From contig CATJLA010000072.1 of assembly GCA_949741215.1 (NCBI GenBank), positions 1 to 32,750 on the forward strand: DNA of 32,750 nt. The letters run 5' to 3'. This DNA is from an uncultured Oscillospiraceae bacterium (lineage in GTDB: Bacteria; Bacillota; Clostridia; Oscillospirales; Ruminococcaceae). Both the position numbers and the translations under genes were made by a program. The notes under the pieces are model-generated. The model had not been told where the DNA came from. It saw only the letters and a list, made by a program, of their open reading frames with translations, and did no database searches. Shown one piece after another: positions 29,995-32,750 of the stretch (positions are counted from its first letter, which is position 1; each line of letters opens with the position of its first letter).

Positions 29995-30303
29995 ATGGCT
30001 GTTCGGATAGAAATTGGCCCGGAGCTGGTAACCGCTTATTTGGGCGGCGAGATTGATCATCACAGCGCCCAGCTGATGCGTAGGGAGATTGACCATACTC
30101 TGCTGGTGGACAAGCCCCCCGCCCTGGTGCTTGATTTTAAGGATGTTACCTTTATGGACAGCTCCGGCATTGGGCTGGTTATGGGGAGGTACCGGTTGAT
30201 GCAGGAGCTTGGGGGCGAGGTACGGGTTACGAATGTATCCTCTCATATCCGCAAGGTGATGCGGCTTTCGGGACTGGACAAGCTTGCCGTTCTTAGCAAA
30301 TAA
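29995..30303 (+). CDS. spoIIAA: Anti-sigma F factor antagonist SpoIIAA
   Basis: This 102-residue STAS-domain protein is active in the forespore. Unphosphorylated SpoIIAA binds SpoIIAB and so frees sigma F. The phosphorylated serine is in FMDSSGIGLV (about residues 56-65), the conserved position for SpoIIAB kinase action and SpoIIE dephosphorylation. The length matches the family (about 110). The ATG follows TTAGGAGG. It is the first gene of the spoIIA operon, with spoIIAB 48 nt downstream. No promoter is clear after the terminator that precedes it. Confidence 0.93.
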   Translation: MAVRIEIGPELVTAYLGGEIDHHSAQLMRREIDHTLLVDKPPALVLDFKDVTFMDSSGIGLVMGRYRLMQELGGEVRVTNVSSHIRKVMRLSGLDKLAVLSK

Positions 30304-30351
30304 TAGGGCTTTGGCGGTGGGTGTAAGGACAAAAGGAAAGGACAGAAGAGC

Positions 30352-30798
30352 ATGGAACAGCAAAATGAGATGAAACTGAGCTTCCCCAGCCGTTCTGCCA
30401 ATGAGGGCTTTGCCCGGGTAGCGGTGGCGGCGTTTTTAGCACAGCTTGACCCTACGGTGGAGGAGCTTGCGGATATTAAAACCGCGGTGTCGGAGGCGGT
30501 AACCAACTGTATTGTCCATGGATACCGGGATAGTGTGGGGACGATTTGGGTGGAAGCAAAAATTTTTGAGGAAAGGCGTGTTACCGTGAAAATCCGGGAC
30601 AGAGGGATTGGGATTCCGGACATACGGCAGGCTATGGAGCCGATGTTTACAACCTGTGAAAGCGGAGAACGGGCCGGGCTGGGGTTTGCAGTGATGCAGT
30701 CCTTTATGGATAAGGTGAGAGTGACCTCTCGGGTAGGAAGAGGGACGGCGGTAACCTTGGAAAAACGCCTCTCGGAGCGCAGTGGAAAGGGGGCCTGA
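30352..30798 (+). CDS. spoIIAB: Anti-sigma F factor / kinase SpoIIAB
   Basis: This 148-residue GHKL-family serine kinase binds and inhibits sigma F and phosphorylates SpoIIAA. The N box EAVTNCIVHGY (about 49-59), the G1 box DRGIGIPD (about 84-91) and the G2 box GERAGLGFAVM (about 105-115) are complete, so ATP binding should be intact. The start is an ATG 12 nt after AAAGGAAAGGA. Its 3' end overlaps or abuts the sigF start, the usual translational coupling in this operon. Confidence 0.95.
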   Translation: MEQQNEMKLSFPSRSANEGFARVAVAAFLAQLDPTVEELADIKTAVSEAVTNCIVHGYRDSVGTIWVEAKIFEERRVTVKIRDRGIGIPDIRQAMEPMFTTCESGERAGLGFAVMQSFMDKVRVTSRVGRGTAVTLEKRLSERSGKGA

Positions 30799-31615
30799 CC
30801 CTGAGATGAAAAGTTGTGAGGCTCCCGTTTCCCTGGAGGAAAAGGCTTTGGACAAAGCGCCTGCGGGGGAAAACAGCTTGCAGGAGGAGCTTGCGTTTCA
30901 GGCGCCGGGACAGACGACATCCCAAAAGGAGAAGGAGACCCAAAATGCTGGGGAGCTGACGAGGGAAGAATCGATTACCCGGAATTTGGGACTGGTGCAT
31001 GCCTGTGCTCATCGGTTTCAAGGCCGGGGGATTGAGTATGATGATTTGTATCAGGCAGGGTGTATGGGGCTGGTAAAAGCGGTGGACGCCTTTGATAAGG
31101 AGCGGGGGGTTCGGTTTTCCACCTATGCTGTGCCGGTGATTTTAGGAGAGATCCGGCGGCTGTTCCGGGACGGGGGGACGGTGAAGGTAAGCCGCACCTT
31201 AAAGGAGCTTTCAGTAAGGGTAATGCGGGAGCGGGAACGCCTGTTTGCCATGACAGGGAGGGAGCCGGCAGTGACTGAGCTGGCCCAAAGCCTGGGAATT
31301 TCCCCGGAGGAAGCAGCGGAAGCGATCGGAGCGGCGTCCCCGGCAATTTCGCTGACAGCTGGGGAAGAGGAAGGGGGCAATCAGCTGGATATTCCGGTGG
31401 ATTCGGGAGAAGAACAGCTGGCGGAGCTGCTTTCGCTAAAGCAGGAACTCAGCGGGCTGGAGGAGCGGGACCAACGGCTGATTGCCCTGCGGTATTTTAA
31501 GGGATGGACGCAAACCCGGGTTGCCGACGCTTTGGGTATGACGCAGGTACAGGTTTCCCGCAGGGAAAAGAAAATTCTGCTGTTGCTGCGGCGTCAGCTG
31601 GAGGAGAGCGGATAA
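30782..31615 (+). CDS. sigF: RNA polymerase sigma factor F (forespore)
   Basis: This sigma-70-family factor directs early forespore genes. Region 2 is IEYDDLYQAGCMGLVKAVDAFDKERGVRFSTYAVPVILGEIRRLFRDG (about residues 83-130), region 3 runs KVSRTLKELSVRVMRERERL to SPEEAAEAI, and region 4 is ERDQRLIALRYFKGWTQTRVADALGMTQVQVSRREKKIL, ending near the C-terminus. The product is 277 residues from a GTG at 30782 that sits 4 nt after GGAG and overlaps spoIIAB by 17 nt. An ATG at 30806 (269 residues) is the alternative. Either way, the ~60 residues before region 2 are polar, Gln/Glu-rich and unlike the usual SigF N-terminus. A bidirectional terminator follows. Confidence 0.93.
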   Translation: MERGPDPEMKSCEAPVSLEEKALDKAPAGENSLQEELAFQAPGQTTSQKEKETQNAGELTREESITRNLGLVHACAHRFQGRGIEYDDLYQAGCMGLVKAVDAFDKERGVRFSTYAVPVILGEIRRLFRDGGTVKVSRTLKELSVRVMRERERLFAMTGREPAVTELAQSLGISPEEAAEAIGAASPAISLTAGEEEGGNQLDIPVDSGEEQLAELLSLKQELSGLEERDQRLIALRYFKGWTQTRVADALGMTQVQVSRREKKILLLLRRQLEESG

Positions 31616-31657
31616 AAAATTGCTTTGTACCTTTAGGCAGGTTTTGGGACGAAAATG

Positions 31658-31680
31658 CTGCGGGACGTCTGCAAAAAGGG
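31658..31680 (+). repeat. Degenerate copy of the dispersed GACGTC motif, sigF-metA gap
   Basis: GCTGCGGGACGTCTGCAAAA lies between two convergent genes, the one clear copy with no gene start downstream. Confidence 0.4.
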
Positions 31681-31683
31681 GCA

Positions 31684-31730
31684 AAAAACAGCCCGGCGCT
31701 TTTGGAAAAGCACCGGGCCGATGTGTTTTT
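31684..31730 (+). terminator. Bidirectional terminator between sigF and metA
   Basis: GCCCGGCGCTTTT and AAAAGCACCGGGC form a 13-bp stem with one mismatch around GG (31691-31718). T-runs flank it on both strands (plus GTGTTTTT, minus TGTTTTTT), serving both convergent genes. Confidence 0.85.
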
Positions 31731-31752
31731 ACACGTTTTAGAGAAGGAAATG

Positions 31753-32673
31753 TTAAAAGTCTCCTGCGGTGAGATCAAAAGGGGTTTGCTGGTACACAAA
31801 GTAGTTTAACCAGTTGGAAAACAACAGGTTTGCGTGGGCCCGCCAGTTAAAGTAAGGGGGGCGGGTTGGGTCGTCGTTGGGAAAGTAGTGGTAGGGAACC
31901 TGGATGGGCAGGCCTTTGTTTTTATCCCGGAAGTATTCGGCGGCCAGGGTATCGCGGTCATACTCTGAGTGGCCGGTGACGAAAAACTGCCGCCCGTTGG
32001 ATGACGCTACCAGATGTACCCCTGAAATGGGTGACGAGGATAAAATCTGCAGCCCTGTCACCTTGCGGATATCCTCCTCCCGCACCTCGGTATGACGGGA
32101 ATGCGGGACGTAAAAGATTTCGTCAAAGCCGCGCATTAGTTTGTGGCGGGGAACTAACACCTGATGGGGGAAAATTCCGAACATTTTCTCGGCAAGAGGG
32201 TACTTTGGGATGCCGAAATGATAGTAGAGCCCGGCCTGTGCTCCCCAACAGATGTGAAGGGTGGAATAGACATGGGTTTTGCTCCATTCCATAATTTCAC
32301 AGAGCTCCGGCCAATAGTCTACTTCTTCAAAGGGCATCTGTTCTACCGGGGCACCGGTGATGATCAGTCCGTCAAACCGCTGGTTACGCACTTGATCAAA
32401 GGTTAGATAAAACTTGAAGAGGTGCTCAACTGGGGTGTTTTTGGCGACGTGGGTTTTGGTTTGCAGTAATTCGACATCCACTTGAATAGGCGTATTGCTT
32501 AAAACCCGCAGCAGTTGGGTTTCAGTTTCGATTTTTTTGGGCATCAGGTTTAGGATTAGTATTTTCAGGGGCCGGATGTCTTGATGGGCAGCCCGGTGCT
32601 CCCGGATAATAAAAATGTTTTCTTCCTTTAAGGTTTGTGCTGCGGGAAGTGTGTTGGGAATGTTAATAGGCAT
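31753..32673 (-). CDS. metA: Homoserine O-acetyltransferase (MetA family)
   Basis: This 306-residue cytoplasmic enzyme acylates L-homoserine, the first committed step of methionine synthesis. The catalytic residues fall at the standard positions: Cys142 in HICWGAQAG, His235 and Glu237 in VTGHSEYD. Residue 111 is Glu ([10 protein letters not shown]); in the MetA family Glu111 goes with acetyl-CoA and Gly111 with succinyl-CoA, so O-acetylhomoserine is the expected product despite the family's common 'succinyltransferase' label. The ATG at 32673 follows GGAGG and gives the canonical MPINIP start. It has its own promoter with a leader of only ~30 nt, so no SAM riboswitch. Confidence 0.95.
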   Translation of the reverse strand: MPINIPNTLPAAQTLKEENIFIIREHRAAHQDIRPLKILILNLMPKKIETETQLLRVLSNTPIQVDVELLQTKTHVAKNTPVEHLFKFYLTFDQVRNQRFDGLIITGAPVEQMPFEEVDYWPELCEIMEWSKTHVYSTLHICWGAQAGLYYHFGIPKYPLAEKMFGIFPHQVLVPRHKLMRGFDEIFYVPHSRHTEVREEDIRKVTGLQILSSSPISGVHLVASSNGRQFFVTGHSEYDRDTLAAEYFRDKNKGLPIQVPYHYFPNDDPTRPPYFNWRAHANLLFSNWLNYFVYQQTPFDLTAGDF

Positions 32674-32710
32674 GATGAACATCCTCCATACAGGCAAAAT
32701 AGTACTCTTT

Positions 32711-32739
32711 ATTGTAACTTTTTCAGCGATAGATTGCAA
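32711..32739 (-). promoter_or_regulatory. metA promoter
   Basis: The minus strand has TTGCAA (32739-32734), 17 bp, and TACAAT (32716-32711). Confidence 0.75.
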
Positions 32740-32750
32740 TATGTAATGAA

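Noticed and set aside
1-32750. CRISPR arrays, insertion sequences, integrases, phage or plasmid genes, toxin-antitoxin pairs, selenocysteine or reverse-transcriptase systems
   Set aside because: No regularly spaced direct repeats and no protein with transposase, recombinase, Cas, portal or RT motifs were found on reading all frames.

Overview
The window looks like a chromosomal segment of a spore-forming, anaerobic-type Firmicute, probably class Clostridia and perhaps the Oscillospiraceae/Ruminococcaceae. The grounds are a complete spoIIAA-spoIIAB-sigF operon, AGGAGG-type ribosome binding sites, several TTG/GTG starts, sigma-A promoters with 17-bp spacers, an ECF-type vitamin transporter and a CcpA-type cre site. 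By eye the base composition is moderate, about half GC. I cannot name the species. There is no rRNA, CRISPR array, phage module or intact insertion sequence.

Layout. 1-5.1 kb (mostly - strand): the 5' end of an ECF transporter S component, a small membrane protein behind trpS, a PLP aminotransferase, and a three-gene unit (SUKH-like protein, membrane-anchored hypothetical protein, phosphinothricin-type GNAT). 5.1-5.4 kb: two tRNA genes, Ile2(CAU)-like and Asn(GUU). 5.5-9.4 kb: AraC/GyrI-like regulator, DegV fatty-acid-binding protein, class B penicillin-binding protein. 9.5-13.2 kb: a cre-controlled NagZ-type GH3 glycosidase with a FucU mutarotase, divergent from class II fructose-bisphosphate aldolase. 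13.2-16.2 kb (- strand): a 56-aa protein, cutC, an esterase and a YkuE-like phosphoesterase. 16.2-19.5 kb: trkA-trkH potassium uptake genes flanked by an inverted pair of ~100-bp repeats. 19.7-29.7 kb (+ strand): uxuA, a multidomain transglutaminase-like protein, a GNAT, valS, a membrane-anchored hypothetical protein and folC. 29.9-31.6 kb: the spoIIA operon. 31.7-32.7 kb (- strand): metA, predicted to use acetyl-CoA.

Most genes are housekeeping or sugar/vitamin metabolism. Physiologically linked sets are the GH3/FucU/FBA/UxuA carbohydrate genes, the K+ uptake pair, and the sporulation switch in which SpoIIAA and SpoIIAB control sigma F.

The least ordinary structure is non-coding. A short motif, roughly GGCAGTTACGTCCTGAAAG with a GACGTC-centred palindromic variant, recurs upstream of about 15 genes and in the same orientation as the downstream gene in each case listed. 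It lies sometimes inside the mRNA leader and sometimes upstream of the -35 box. Other notable points are the repeat pair around trkAH, whose central hairpin shows compensatory changes, a strong terminator inside the spoIIA leader, a hairpin over the trkH ribosome binding site, and a nested hairpin in the fba leader. All of these come from reading by eye and have not been tested by computation.
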